Below are positions 8,239 to 16,928 of a stretch of DNA of 60,158 bases, piece after piece (position 1 is the stretch's first letter; every line of letters begins with the position of its first letter). The position numbers were made by a program, and so were the translations under genes. The DNA is from JBGPOS01 sp041488155 (lineage in GTDB: Bacteria; Chloroflexota; Dehalococcoidia; Tepidiformales; Tepidiformaceae): the NCBI GenBank assembly GCA_041488155.1, contig JBGPOS010000017.1, positions 1-60,158 of the forward strand, written 5' to 3'. The notes beneath the pieces are model-generated. The model had not been told where the DNA came from, searched no databases, and saw only the letters and a list, made by a program, of their open reading frames with translations.

Positions 8239-9300
8239 ATGGCCCTGGACTTCCTGTCTTCGAAGAAGGCCGGGATCGATCTTGGTACTGCCAACATCCT
8301 TGTCTATGTGAAAGGGCAGGGGATCGTCGTCAACGAACCGTCGGTGGTGGCACGACATAACCGCGACAACGCAATCGTCGCCGTCGGCAGCGAAGCACGA
8401 GCGATGCAGGGCCGGACACCGGGCTCGATCAGCGTCATCCGGCCGATGCGCGACGGGGTGATCGCAGACTACCTCACAACCGAGGCGATGCTGCGTTACT
8501 TCATCAGCATCATCACCGGGCGATTCAACCTGATACGCCCGGAGGTGATGGTCACCGTGCCAGCCGGAGTCACCAGCGTGGAACAGCGGGCAGTGCGCGA
8601 CGCCGCCGAGCAAGCCGGCGGCCGCAAACCTGCGCACCTTGTGCCGGAGCCGCTGGCGGCGGCGATCGGGGCGCGCATTCCGATCGGTACCGCGCGCGGC
8701 AACATGATCGTGAACATCGGTGGCGGCCGGACCGAAGCGGCGGTCATATCGTTGTACGGGATCGTCGTGAGCGAATCCGTCCGGATGGCCGGTGACCGGA
8801 TCGACGAGGCCGTGATGGCGTACGTGCGCCGCCGCCACAACCTGATAATCGGAGAGAAGACCGCGGAGGAGATCAAGATAGCGATCGGCAGCGCTCTGCC
8901 CATAGACGAGGGGTTGAACACCCAGGTGAGGGGTCGCGACCAGCTGAGCGGGCTGCCGAAGACGATTACGTTGAACAGCCTGGAGGTAGCACAGTCCATC
9001 CAGGACTGCCTTGGGACCATCATCCAGACGGTGCGCGCGGTGCTCGAAAAGACTCCTCCCGAGCTCGCCGCGGACGTGATCGACCGGGGGATTGTGCTCA
9101 CGGGCGGAGGCGCCTTGCTTCGCCACATGGACGAACTGCTCACGCAGGAGACCGGCGTCCCCTGCTACGTGGCCGACAACCCGCTGGAATGCGTGGCTAT
9201 CGGTGCAGGCATCGCCCTGGACCACCTCGAGGTTATCAAGCGCAGCCTGCCGACGGAGGAAGAGAACCTCGTCGGGCTATTCCCGCAGCCGGAGCGCTGA
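8239..9300 (+). CDS. mreB: Rod-shape determining protein MreB (bacterial actin)
   Basis: MreB polymerises under the membrane and guides wall synthesis along the cell side. The 353-residue protein begins with a short amphipathic piece and the phosphate-1 loop AGIDLGTANILVYVKGQGIV. It has VTVPAGVTSVEQRAV, VPEPLAAAIGA, the phosphate-2 loop MIVNIGGGRTEAAV, and the adenosine motif IVLTGGGALL. The ATG is directly after the murA TGA. The downstream mreC/mreD genes are absent; a membrane protein on the other strand follows, then a decayed tail of another mreB (9895-9994). Confidence 0.95.
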   Translation: MALDFLSSKKAGIDLGTANILVYVKGQGIVVNEPSVVARHNRDNAIVAVGSEARAMQGRTPGSISVIRPMRDGVIADYLTTEAMLRYFISIITGRFNLIRPEVMVTVPAGVTSVEQRAVRDAAEQAGGRKPAHLVPEPLAAAIGARIPIGTARGNMIVNIGGGRTEAAVISLYGIVVSESVRMAGDRIDEAVMAYVRRRHNLIIGEKTAEEIKIAIGSALPIDEGLNTQVRGRDQLSGLPKTITLNSLEVAQSIQDCLGTIIQTVRAVLEKTPPELAADVIDRGIVLTGGGALLRHMDELLTQETGVPCYVADNPLECVAIGAGIALDHLEVIKRSLPTEEENLVGLFPQPER

Positions 9301-9311
9301 GCCGAGCCGAC

Positions 9312-9334
9312 GGCTGAGCCCGGGCGCCTCAGCC
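9312..9334. terminator. Hairpin between convergent mreB and membrane gene
   Basis: Arms GGCTGAG (9312-9318) and CTCAGCC (9328-9334) pair perfectly over 7 bases around a 9-base loop. The hairpin lies between two genes that end toward each other. No T-run follows on either strand, so this is a possible factor-assisted or hairpin-only terminator. Confidence 0.35.
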
Positions 9335-9354
9335 TCACGGGACTGGCACGACGG

Positions 9355-9807
9355 TCAGATCGGAACAGTTTCGGGACCGTCGGCCGCTGGTGCGACGGCG
9401 GGCGGCCGGGGGCGGGCAAGCGCAATTGCGGCGAGCGCGACAGCGGGGCTCACAAGCAGCCCCACGACGATCCCAATCTGGTCACCGGTGGAGTACAGAT
9501 CGAGATGGAACAGGTGGTATAGCAGGTGCGGGATCGCGTACGTGATGAACGCGAGCCCACAGGCCACGATTAGCGGGCGCATGAGCCAAACCGCCGCACA
9601 TACGGCGACAACGCCCAGCGCCACGTTCAGCGCTCCATAGTCGCGCATCAGATGCTGATTGTACGGGCCATCGGGAGCGACCCAGGCTCGGCCCCCGCCG
9701 GGAAACTCGTCGAAGTAATTGCGAGGCGCGATGGTGGCCCAAAACCCGAGGAGGAGCGCGTTGAGGGCCAGCGCTCCCAGAAGTACCCGGACAACACGGT
9801 CCTGCAT
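9355..9807 (-). CDS. Four-helix membrane protein, unknown function
   Basis: The 150-residue protein has four hydrophobic segments at about 6-24, 58-76, 78-98 and 108-130. Between the first two is a polar loop (NYFDEFPGGGRAW, DGPYNQHLMRDYGALN). That loop pattern recalls a family of small uncharacterised membrane proteins in high-GC bacteria, from memory only. A CAGGAG site lies 7 bases before the ATG. Function is not known. It sits between the intact mreB and a fragment of a second mreB, so it may have arrived with, or caused, the loss of that copy. Tail is proline-rich (ARPRPPAVAPAADGPE). Confidence 0.82.
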   Translation of the reverse strand: MQDRVVRVLLGALALNALLLGFWATIAPRNYFDEFPGGGRAWVAPDGPYNQHLMRDYGALNVALGVVAVCAAVWLMRPLIVACGLAFITYAIPHLLYHLFHLDLYSTGDQIGIVVGLLVSPAVALAAIALARPRPPAVAPAADGPETVPI

Positions 9808-9894
9808 GACACACTCCTGGGCGCGATTCGATCCTTCGAACCCTGCCTCCGGCGCACTCTACGCACTTCTGGTTGGTCGGTCTCATCGACGATC

Positions 9895-9994
9895 AGCGCC
9901 GGGATAGCAGTAGATCACCTTGACGTGAAAAAGGAGAGTCTGCCGTCGAAGGAAGAGAACCTCGTCGGGCTGTTCCCCACAGCCAGAGCGGTGA
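9895..9994 (+). pseudogene. Decayed 3' end of a second mreB
   Basis: Reading this stretch gives SAGIAVDHLDVKKESLPSK and then EENLVGLFP. It matches the last ~32 residues of MreB encoded at 9202-9300, including the exact 20-base run GAAGAGAACCTCGTCGGGCT. Many differences are silent third-position changes, so the copy diverged as a working gene before it was lost. One extra base near 9976-9980 shifts the old stop TGA (9992-9994) out of frame. Nothing of the rest of mreB is seen upstream. Confidence 0.75.
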
Positions 9995-10013
9995 AGCCAG
10001 TTCGAGGCTGAGG

Positions 10014-11354
10014 TCAGGGACTGGATTCTGCGGGTTGCGCGCCGGCCGGGGCAGGCGCGGCTGTGCGGGTTTCGACGCGCCACGGGGGTCTCGGCGGGCG
10101 CGCGAGGAGGATGAGGAAGAAGCCAATTACCGAGAAGACGGCGAACATCAAGAACGCCGAGATGTAGTTGCCGCTGCGGTCGTAGAGGATCCCGGCGACG
10201 AGCGGGCCCCCGGCGCCGAAGATAATCGAGAAGGGCATGGCGACGGAGCGGATCTTGCCCAGGTGGGTGCGTCCGAAGTAGCTCGCCCAAACCGTTTCCT
10301 GGAGAGGCACGCTGCCACCGATCCCGAAGCCGTAAAAGACAAGCACCAGCAGGACGAGTGGCTCAGAGCCGGCCCGTGCGGCGAAGAGGAGGCCCACGAT
10401 GCAAATGGCGGCGATGATGAAGCCGACTGCGCTGAGAAATCGTGCGTGGAAGCGGTCCATCAGCATGCCCCAGACTGGCTTCGAGAGGAGCGCGGCCCAG
10501 GCCTGGACGCTGAACAGCAGGGCGGCGGTGCCGCGGCTGAAGCCGTTGTCGGTGAGAAAGGGGATCATGTGGAGGAGCATGGCGCCGAGGCCGATGTTCG
10601 CCGTGCCGTAAGCGAAGATCACGAACCAGATGGTCTTCGTGCGGATTGCTTCGGGGCGGGTCCATTGCGTTTCGGACGTGGCGGAAGCGCGTTTGCGCAG
10701 GGCGCTGTACGCGGTCGCTTGCTCGACAGTCATGCCATCGGGCATGAGGCCGGAGTCTTCGGGCGTGCGGCGGATGATGAAGGCTGCGGGCAGGACGAGC
10801 AGCCAGACGACGAAGCCAAGGATGACCCAGGACATCCGCCAGCCGTAGGCATCGGTCCAGACGGCGACCAACGGCGCCATCAGGACGCCGCCCAGTGACA
10901 CGCCCGCCGAGGCGATTGAGACGGCCATCCCGCGCCGCGCGACGAACCACTTCGCCACCGTCACGTTCACGACGAGGCTGCCCAGCATCGCGTTGCCGAT
11001 GGTCTGGGCGACGCCACGCAGGAGGTAGAACTGCCAGAGTTCCTGGACGAGGCTCGTGCAAACAAGGGCGCCGCCAGCGATGATCCCGCCGAAGAACATG
11101 AGCAGCCGTGGCCCGCGTCGGTCGATCAGCCCGCCGATCACGAGCCCAAATCCGCCCATCACGACCGTGGACACGGTCTGGACGGCAGAGAAGCTTTCAC
11201 GCGACCAGCCTAGGTCCTCGGTCATCGGCTTGAGGAAGACGCCGATGGCGTAGGCCTGCGTGCCGGCCGCGACGAACTGCGCGACAAGCGCCACTCCAAC
11301 GATGTACCAGCCGTAGAAGAAGCGCGGCTGGCGGCGGGTTGATTCGATGGTCAT
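10014..11354 (-). CDS. Major facilitator superfamily transporter (monocarboxylate/oxalate-formate type)
   Basis: A 446-residue, 12-helix MFS permease. The N-terminus RFFYGWYIVGVALVAQFV and the loop GGLIDRRGPR between helices 2 and 3 are typical of the monocarboxylate/oxalate:formate antiporter-like branch. A second half-domain begins near residue 240 (TIWFVIFAYGTANIGLG). Likely substrate is a small organic acid, but this cannot be fixed from sequence. The C-terminal tail is Ala/Pro-rich. It is the last gene of a minus-strand run after selA and rex, but 182 bases separate it from rex, so it may have its own promoter. Confidence 0.88.
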   Translation of the reverse strand: MTIESTRRQPRFFYGWYIVGVALVAQFVAAGTQAYAIGVFLKPMTEDLGWSRESFSAVQTVSTVVMGGFGLVIGGLIDRRGPRLLMFFGGIIAGGALVCTSLVQELWQFYLLRGVAQTIGNAMLGSLVVNVTVAKWFVARRGMAVSIASAGVSLGGVLMAPLVAVWTDAYGWRMSWVILGFVVWLLVLPAAFIIRRTPEDSGLMPDGMTVEQATAYSALRKRASATSETQWTRPEAIRTKTIWFVIFAYGTANIGLGAMLLHMIPFLTDNGFSRGTAALLFSVQAWAALLSKPVWGMLMDRFHARFLSAVGFIIAAICIVGLLFAARAGSEPLVLLVLVFYGFGIGGSVPLQETVWASYFGRTHLGKIRSVAMPFSIIFGAGGPLVAGILYDRSGNYISAFLMFAVFSVIGFFLILLARPPRPPWRVETRTAAPAPAGAQPAESSP

Positions 11355-11536
11355 GAACGTTTCCGGGGCCTGGCTGAATTCTGCCGCCCCGCCCGGATTT
11401 GTCCAGTCAGCGTGTTTCGGTCACAGCTGGACCTGACCTGGCCTGAAGAAGAAGAAAAACAAGAAGTAGAAGCGATCTGACTCGAGGGCGGAAGGGGGCC
11501 TCGTGCGCCGGCTCCGTCGCCAACTTGACCAACCGG

Positions 11537-12175
11537 CTACTTCGCGGCGGAATCCCGGAGTTTGATGTAGAACGTCATACTCTGCATCGCGAGGACGGGG
11601 TCGATGTGACGGATACTGACCTCGGGCGGGACGTGGGCGGTGATCGGGGCGTAGTTCAGGATCGCGCGGATGCCGGCGTCGACGAGGCTGTCCACGACCT
11701 GCTGGGCGGTCCTGGCGGGGACCGCGACAACGCCAATATCAACCTGGTTCGAGCGCAGGAACGAGTCGAGTTGGTCCGAATGCCGGACCTGGACGTGGCC
11801 GATCCTGGTCCCCACGAGCCTGGCGTCGCTGTCGAAGGCGGCGACGATCTGGAACCCCTGCGGTTCGAAGCCGCCATATTCCGCAATTGCCTGGCCAAGG
11901 CGGCCGACACCGACGAGGCAGACGTGCCACTGGCGGTCGAGGCCGAGTATTTCGCGAAGCTTGCTGAGGAGGCTGTAGACGTTGTAGCCGCGGCCCTGCT
12001 TGCCGAACCTTCCGAAGTAGCTCAGATCCTTCCGGATCTGGGCCGGTGTGACGTCGAGCTGTTCGCCGAGGGCCTGGGAACTGACTACCGTCTCTCCTCG
12101 ATCCGCGAGCACAGCGAGGGCACGGGCGTATATCGGGAGACGATTGATGACAACTTCGGGGATTTCAAGCGTCAT
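11537..12175 (-). CDS. rex: Redox-sensing transcriptional repressor Rex
   Basis: Rex represses fermentation and respiration genes and is released when the NADH/NAD+ ratio rises. The 212-residue length is normal. The N-terminal winged helix (residues ~1-75) has IPEVVINRLPIYARAL, VSSQALGEQL and AQIRKDLSYFGRFGKQGRGY. The Rossmann domain has VGVGRLGQA at about 88-96, then VVAVPARTAQ and the C-terminal domain-swap helix. A promoter and two TTGTSAAA-like elements precede it (12195-12247), suggesting autoregulation. Target genes are not obvious in this window. Confidence 0.95.
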   Translation of the reverse strand: MTLEIPEVVINRLPIYARALAVLADRGETVVSSQALGEQLDVTPAQIRKDLSYFGRFGKQGRGYNVYSLLSKLREILGLDRQWHVCLVGVGRLGQAIAEYGGFEPQGFQIVAAFDSDARLVGTRIGHVQVRHSDQLDSFLRSNQVDIGVVAVPARTAQQVVDSLVDAGIRAILNYAPITAHVPPEVSIRHIDPVLAMQSMTFYIKLRDSAAK

Positions 12176-12194
12176 GGAGCATTAGCGAGGGAGG

Positions 12195-12247
12195 TTGTGA
12201 AATCCGTAACTTGTCAAACTATACTTCCGCGCTTTCGGAACGGTCAA
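12195..12247 (-). promoter_or_regulatory. rex promoter with possible Rex half-sites
   Basis: On the minus strand, TTGACC (12247-12242) and TATAGT (12223-12218) are 18 bases apart, a good sigma-70 match. Just downstream, where transcription would start, the plus strand reads TTGTGAAA (12195) and TTGTCAAA (12211), two similar 8-mers with a 16-base period. Rex operators are usually TTGTGAANNNNTTCACAA-like palindromes, so these are direct rather than inverted repeats and only half-matches. Confidence 0.5.
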
Positions 12248-13632
12248 TGAGACTTCACTCGTTCGTCACTGCCTTTCGGTCGCTGTAACGCGACCTTAAT
12301 CGCGGCTTCGACAATCCGATCGTCGGACCTGGCGACGGTGCGCGGGTCAAATAGGACCGCGCCGTCTTCGATTCGGCCGATGACGGGGGGGTCGTTCCCC
12401 CGCAGGCGTTCCAGGAAGCTCGACGCTGGCTCTGGCGGACGGATGGCTGTGCACCACGTGGCTACGCCTTCACCGGGCAGCGAGCCGCCCCCAACCATCG
12501 AGCGGGACGACACGACCGTCGTCGCGGGGCCTGCCGCTGTCGCCCAGCGCCGGGCGCGACGCCGGATCGACGTCAACGGCGTGGCGAGCATCTGCCAGAC
12601 GGGGATCTCCTCGATTTCGCGCCCCTCAACGTAAGATTGGAGGGTCGCGTTCAGGGCGGCGATCGTGAGCTTGTCGACGCGCAGGGCGCGGGCCAGGGGG
12701 TGCTGGCGGAGCCGGGACACCAGCTCCGCGCGGCCGGCGATGATGCCGCACTGGGGCCCCCCGAGGAGCTTGTCCCCGCTGAAGAGGGCGAGGTCGACAC
12801 CGGCAGCGAGACTGGCCTGAACGGTCGGCTCGCGGGCCATGCCGAAGCGCGAAGTGTCGACCAGACAACCACTGCCGAGGTCGTCGAACAGGAGCAGGTT
12901 GCGCCCCGCGGCGACGGCCGCCAGTTCCGCCAGTGCCGGTTCAGCGGTAAAGCCGACGACGCGGAAGTTGGAGGTGTGGACGCGGAGGATAGCCGCCGTC
13001 TGCGGAGTGATCGCTTCTTCGTAGTCCCGGGCGTAGGTGCGGTTGGTCGTGCCGACCTCAACGAGTTGGGCGCCGCTTTGCCGGAGCACGTCGGGGATGC
13101 GGAAGCCGCCGCCAATTTCGACGGCCTGACCGCGCGAGACGATCACTTCGCGGCCGCTGGCCAGGACGTGCAACGCCATAAAGAGGGCGGCGGCGTTGTT
13201 GTTGACGACGAGCCCATCTTCGGCGCCGGTGGCCTGGCGCAGGAGGGCCCGCACGTGGTCGTGGCGGCTGCCGCGATCGCCGGAGGTGAGATCGAACTCG
13301 AGGTTGCTGTAGCCGGCGACGGCCTGCATAGCAGCGAGGGCCCGGGCGCTGAGGGGAGCGCGACCAAGGTTCGTCTGGAGGATAACGCCGCTCGCGTTGA
13401 TCACCGGCCGGAGCGAGGGCCTCGCCGCGAGGGCGATGCCGGATTCGCTGCGAAGGGCCAGGGCCTCGAGCGTCGGAGCGTCGCCGCCAGCGCTCATCGC
13501 CGCCCGCGCCTCGTCGAGAGCGGCGCGCACGGCCGCGAGCGCCACGGGATGGGCAACGTCGCCATCGCGTTGGCGGAGCTGGTCGAGGACCGCCTCGACG
13601 CTGGGCAGTCGGCGGAAATCAGGCGCGGCCAC
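12244..13632 (-). CDS. selA: L-seryl-tRNA(Sec) selenium transferase
   Basis: SelA is a PLP enzyme that turns Ser-tRNA(Sec) into Sec-tRNA(Sec) using selenophosphate. The 462-residue protein has the typical VINASGVILQTNLGRAPLS, YSNLEFDLTSGDRGSRHDH, NNNAAALF, VGTTNRTYARDYE and LFSGDKLLGGPQ with the PLP lysine Lys288. Length and motifs are complete, so it should be active. The start is GTG 13632 with a TACAAT box exactly 6 bases before it and no ribosome site, pointing to a leaderless mRNA. selB, selC and selD are not in this window, and no gene here needs an in-frame TGA. Confidence 0.94.
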   Translation of the reverse strand: MAAPDFRRLPSVEAVLDQLRQRDGDVAHPVALAAVRAALDEARAAMSAGGDAPTLEALALRSESGIALAARPSLRPVINASGVILQTNLGRAPLSARALAAMQAVAGYSNLEFDLTSGDRGSRHDHVRALLRQATGAEDGLVVNNNAAALFMALHVLASGREVIVSRGQAVEIGGGFRIPDVLRQSGAQLVEVGTTNRTYARDYEEAITPQTAAILRVHTSNFRVVGFTAEPALAELAAVAAGRNLLLFDDLGSGCLVDTSRFGMAREPTVQASLAAGVDLALFSGDKLLGGPQCGIIAGRAELVSRLRQHPLARALRVDKLTIAALNATLQSYVEGREIEEIPVWQMLATPLTSIRRRARRWATAAGPATTVVSSRSMVGGGSLPGEGVATWCTAIRPPEPASSFLERLRGNDPPVIGRIEDGAVLFDPRTVARSDDRIVEAAIKVALQRPKGSDERVKSH

Positions 13633-13638
13633 GAAGCG

Positions 13639-13644
13639 ATTGTA
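13639..13644 (-). promoter_or_regulatory. -10 box for leaderless selA transcript
   Basis: On the minus strand TACAAT ends 6 bases before the selA GTG. That spacing puts the transcription start on the start codon. No clear -35 is seen; a GC hairpin (13644-13651 with 13659-13666) overlaps the spacer. Confidence 0.45.
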
Positions 13645-13808
13645 AGCCCGCCGCGCATGCGGGTTTCAGGTGCTGACGGTCCGTATTCGAGTAGCGCTGG
13701 CTATAGCTGGCATCGAAGTCTCCGGACTGCCCCCTATGGCACCTCCAATTGGTTGACCGGGCTACGTTTAGGACTGACCATAAAGCGACCCCCTTCCCGG
13801 AGTTTCCC

Positions 13809-14897
13809 TTGAACCTGCGTATCCCTGGACCGACGCCCTGCCCGGACGAGGTCCTCGAAGCGGGGGCGCGGCAGATGATGAATCACCGCGGCCCGGAATT
13901 CGCCCGCATCCTGCGCAACGTCACCGACGGCCTGAACTGGGTCTTCGGCTCTTCGTCCGACGTGCTTTCGTTCACCACTTCCGGGACCGGTGGGATGGAA
14001 GCGGCGGTCGTGAACACGCTCAGCCCGGGCGATCGTGTGCTGTCGGTCTCTGTCGGCGTCTTCGGGGACCGGTTCAAGAGCATAGCGCAGGCCTATGGCG
14101 CGGAGGTCGTGAGTTATGCCCCGGAATGGGGCGAAGCGGCTGACCCCGCAGTTGTCGGCCGTCTCCTCGACGAGGATCGCACAATCAAGGCTGTCCTCGT
14201 CACGCACAACGAGACCTCGACCGGAGTGACGAACCCGCTCGAAGCAATTGCCCGCGAGGTGCGGTCGCGAGGGCGTCTGATCATCGTCGACGCGGTGAGC
14301 AGCCTGAGTTCAATCCCCTGCCCGGTCGAGCGCTGGGGCCTCGACGTGGTTGTGAGCGGGTCGCAGAAGGGCTGGATGGTCCCGCCTGGGCTAGCGTTCG
14401 TCTACATGAGCGAGCGGGCCTGGGCTGCCAACGCCGAGGCGAGGATGCCTCGCTTCTATCTCGATGCCGCGAAGACCCGCGACTCAATCGCCAAAGAGCA
14501 GACCCCCTGGACGCCGGCGATGTCGATCTATTACGCCCTCGACAAGGCATTCGAGATGATGCGGGCGGAAGGCCTGGAGGGCATCTTCACTCGTCACGAG
14601 GCGATCGCCGGCTACACGCGGGCGCGCGTCAAGGCGATGGGCCTTCGGCTTGTACCGGTCGATGAGCGGTTCGCTTCGAACACCGTGACGGCCGTCTGGT
14701 GGCCAGAAGGCGTGGACGGCAAGTCGATCGGCCGGCGCGCGCGCGAAGACTTCGGCGTGGTCCTCGGTGGAGGCCAGGGCAAACTCGACGGCAGGATCTT
14801 CCGCGTGGGTCACCTCGGCTGGGTCACCCAGCAGGATGTCGAACAGGCGCTCGATGTAGTGGAGCGCCTCTTGCAGGAAGCCCGGGTCACCGTCTGA
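13809..14897 (+). CDS. Class V aminotransferase (serine/alanine-glyoxylate type)
   Basis: A PLP aminotransferase of the serine-pyruvate / serine-glyoxylate / alanine-glyoxylate group. The 362-residue protein has LRIPGPTPCPDEV, FTTSGTGGMEAAV, VTHNETSTGV, the PLP-Asp in VDAVSS and Lys187 in SGSQKGW. It lies 3 bases before serA, so it probably supplies the transamination step for serine, or couples serine to glyoxylate. A canonical SerC is not seen here. The start was chosen as TTG 13809, 6 bases after GGAG, because it gives the family-typical MNLRIPGPTP. A start at 13749 would add 20 residues unlike the family. Confidence 0.9.
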   Translation: MNLRIPGPTPCPDEVLEAGARQMMNHRGPEFARILRNVTDGLNWVFGSSSDVLSFTTSGTGGMEAAVVNTLSPGDRVLSVSVGVFGDRFKSIAQAYGAEVVSYAPEWGEAADPAVVGRLLDEDRTIKAVLVTHNETSTGVTNPLEAIAREVRSRGRLIIVDAVSSLSSIPCPVERWGLDVVVSGSQKGWMVPPGLAFVYMSERAWAANAEARMPRFYLDAAKTRDSIAKEQTPWTPAMSIYYALDKAFEMMRAEGLEGIFTRHEAIAGYTRARVKAMGLRLVPVDERFASNTVTAVWWPEGVDGKSIGRRAREDFGVVLGGGQGKLDGRIFRVGHLGWVTQQDVEQALDVVERLLQEARVTV

Positions 14898-14900
14898 GCG

Positions 14901-16493
14901 ATGGTTGAGGTTCGCCCCCGAATCCTCGTCGCCGACCCAATCGCGCCCGAAGGGATAGCGCTGCTGCGCTCGGTCGGCGATGTCGACGTCCGCACCGGGC
15001 TCACGCCGGACGCGCTGATAGACGCCATCGGGGACTACGAGGCGTTGGTTGTCCGCAGCGAGACACAGGTCACGCGCGAGGTCATCGACGCAGCGCCAAA
15101 GCTCGTCGCGGTCGGACGTGCCGGCGTCGGCGTCGACAACATCGATCTGGCGGCTACGACCGAACGTGGCGTGATCGTTGTCAACGCTCCTCAAGGCAAC
15201 ACTATCGCGGCTGCCGAGCATACGCTCGCCCTCCTGATGGCGGTGGCGCGGCACATCCCCCAGGCAGACGCTTCGACGCGCGCCGGCGAGTGGCGCCGGA
15301 AGGAGTTCGTTGGGACCGAGATCCGGGGGAAAGTGCTTGGCATCGTGGGCCTGGGCAACGTTGGGTCCGAGGTCGCGCGGCGGGGGCTGGCGATGGAGAT
15401 GCGCGTAGTCGCACACGATCCGTTCGTGCCGGCCGAACGTGCGACAGCCCTCGGGCTGGAGTCGGTCGAGTTCGAACAGCTGCTCGAGCTTTCGGACTTC
15501 ATCACTGTGCATCTGCCCCTTACGCCGAGCACGGCGGGCAAGATCGGCGCCGCCGAACTGGCGAAGTGCAAAGACGGCGTGCGCATCATCAACGTCGCGC
15601 GCGGTGGCGTGGTCGACGAGACGGCGCTCGCCGACGCCGTGCGCTCCGGGAAGGTTGCGGGCGCGGCGGTCGACGTCTTCACGTCGGAGCCCCCGGGGGA
15701 GAACCCCTTGTTGGGGGACCCACGGATCATCGTTACGCCACACCTGGGTGCGTCGACGGCCGAGGCCCAGGAACGGGTGGCGCTCGATGTTGCCGAGCAG
15801 ATCGTCGACATCCTCTCGGGTCGGCCGGCGCGTTACGCCGTGAACGCACCGATGCTGCCGCCCGAGGCCCTCCAGGTCGTGGGCCCCTACCTCGCTGTTG
15901 CAGAGACGGTTGGGGCTATTGCCACCCAGCTCGTGACCGGGAAGCTCACTTCGATCGAGATCGACTACTACGGGGAGATCGCCGAACACGACGTGACGCC
16001 GCTGCGCGCCTCCGTTATCAAGGGCCTGCTCCGCCCAATCAGCGAAGAACACGTCAACATCGTGAACGCGAACCTTGTTGCGCAGTCACGCGGCTGGAAG
16101 ATAGAGGAGCGCCTGCGGTCGTCGCACGAGGTGTTCCACAACCTTGTGCATCTCAAGGTCGGCACCAGCGAAAGCGAAGTCAGCGTTGGCGGCACGATCG
16201 AGCACGGGCAGCCGCACATCGTGATCTTGAACGGCCTCGACGTCGACCTGATGCCGGAGCCGGGTTCGTTCCTCGTCGCCTGCGACAACGAAGACAGGCC
16301 TGGCATGATCGGCAAGGTCGGGTCACTGCTGGGGATGTTCGACATCAACATCAGCTCGATGCAGGTCGGGCGGCGGGGGCGTCGCGGGCGAGCGTTGATG
16401 TTGATCGCTGTCGACGAAGCGCCCACCGATGAGCAGGCCCGCCGAATCGAGGCAATCGACGGCATCTATAACGTGCGGGTAGTGGGATTCTAG
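14901..16493 (+). CDS. serA: D-3-phosphoglycerate dehydrogenase
   Basis: SerA oxidises 3-phosphoglycerate with NAD+, the first step of serine synthesis. The 530-residue protein is the long type. The catalytic domain has VGRAGVGVDNIDL, the NAD site GIVGLGNVGSEVARR (about 147-161) and the catalytic residues in NVARGGVVDE, SEPPGENPL and TPHLGAS. An allosteric-substrate-binding domain follows (~325-450). A C-terminal ACT domain (DNEDRPGMIGKVGSLLG, ~455-530) usually binds serine for feedback control. It is co-transcribed with the class V aminotransferase just upstream. Confidence 0.95.
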   Translation: MVEVRPRILVADPIAPEGIALLRSVGDVDVRTGLTPDALIDAIGDYEALVVRSETQVTREVIDAAPKLVAVGRAGVGVDNIDLAATTERGVIVVNAPQGNTIAAAEHTLALLMAVARHIPQADASTRAGEWRRKEFVGTEIRGKVLGIVGLGNVGSEVARRGLAMEMRVVAHDPFVPAERATALGLESVEFEQLLELSDFITVHLPLTPSTAGKIGAAELAKCKDGVRIINVARGGVVDETALADAVRSGKVAGAAVDVFTSEPPGENPLLGDPRIIVTPHLGASTAEAQERVALDVAEQIVDILSGRPARYAVNAPMLPPEALQVVGPYLAVAETVGAIATQLVTGKLTSIEIDYYGEIAEHDVTPLRASVIKGLLRPISEEHVNIVNANLVAQSRGWKIEERLRSSHEVFHNLVHLKVGTSESEVSVGGTIEHGQPHIVILNGLDVDLMPEPGSFLVACDNEDRPGMIGKVGSLLGMFDINISSMQVGRRGRRGRALMLIAVDEAPTDEQARRIEAIDGIYNVRVVGF

Positions 16494-16538
16494 GGGCTCC
16501 GTATTAGAATTCCGGCGAGCGGCCGATGGAGGACTCCC

Positions 16539-16928
16539 ATGCCGCCGACTCTTTTCCGAGTCATCCTCCCGGTCGACGACCTGGCACGGGCCGTTGCGTT
16601 CTACAGCGCGGCCCTGGGGATACGCGGCCACCAGGTTGCGCCCAACCGCCACTACTTCCCCTGTGGCTCCACGATCCTCGCCTGCGTCGACCCGGCCGGA
16701 CACGGGGGGAAACTGCGGCCCAACCCCGACTACGTCTACATCGCGGTCGACGACCTCGAAGCCACGCTCGTTGCCGCGCGAGCGGCCGGTGCGACGGACT
16801 TCGACGCCCGCGATCAGGAGCCGGGCATTGCCCTCCGGCCTTGGGGGGAGCGCTCGTTCTACGTTCGCGATCCGTTCGGGAACCCCCTCTGTTTCGTGCA
16901 GGCCGGGACGGAGTTCACGGGAACGTGA
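16539..16928 (+). CDS. VOC-family protein (glyoxalase/bleomycin-resistance/dioxygenase fold)
   Basis: A 129-residue single-module vicinal oxygen chelate protein with two paired beta-alpha-beta-beta-beta units. The first begins TLFRVILPVDDLARAVAFYS and the second VYIAVDDLEATLVAARAAGA. The family-typical end FYVRDPFGNPLCFVQ is present. Members include glyoxalases, ring-cleaving dioxygenases and antibiotic-binding proteins; which one this is cannot be told. GGAGG lies 7 bases before the ATG. The stop overlaps the next GTG (GTGA), so it is coupled to the phosphotransferase-like gene. Confidence 0.85.
   Translation: MPPTLFRVILPVDDLARAVAFYSAALGIRGHQVAPNRHYFPCGSTILACVDPAGHGGKLRPNPDYVYIAVDDLEATLVAARAAGATDFDARDQEPGIALRPWGERSFYVRDPFGNPLCFVQAGTEFTGT

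Noticed and set aside
9652..10011. A 119-residue plus-strand gene
   Set aside because: Only its end resembles a protein, and that part is the mreB remnant; the start is antisense to the membrane gene.
14484..16052. 522-codon minus-strand open frame under the aminotransferase and serA
   Set aside because: Antisense shadow of two well-recognised genes, with typical shadow composition.
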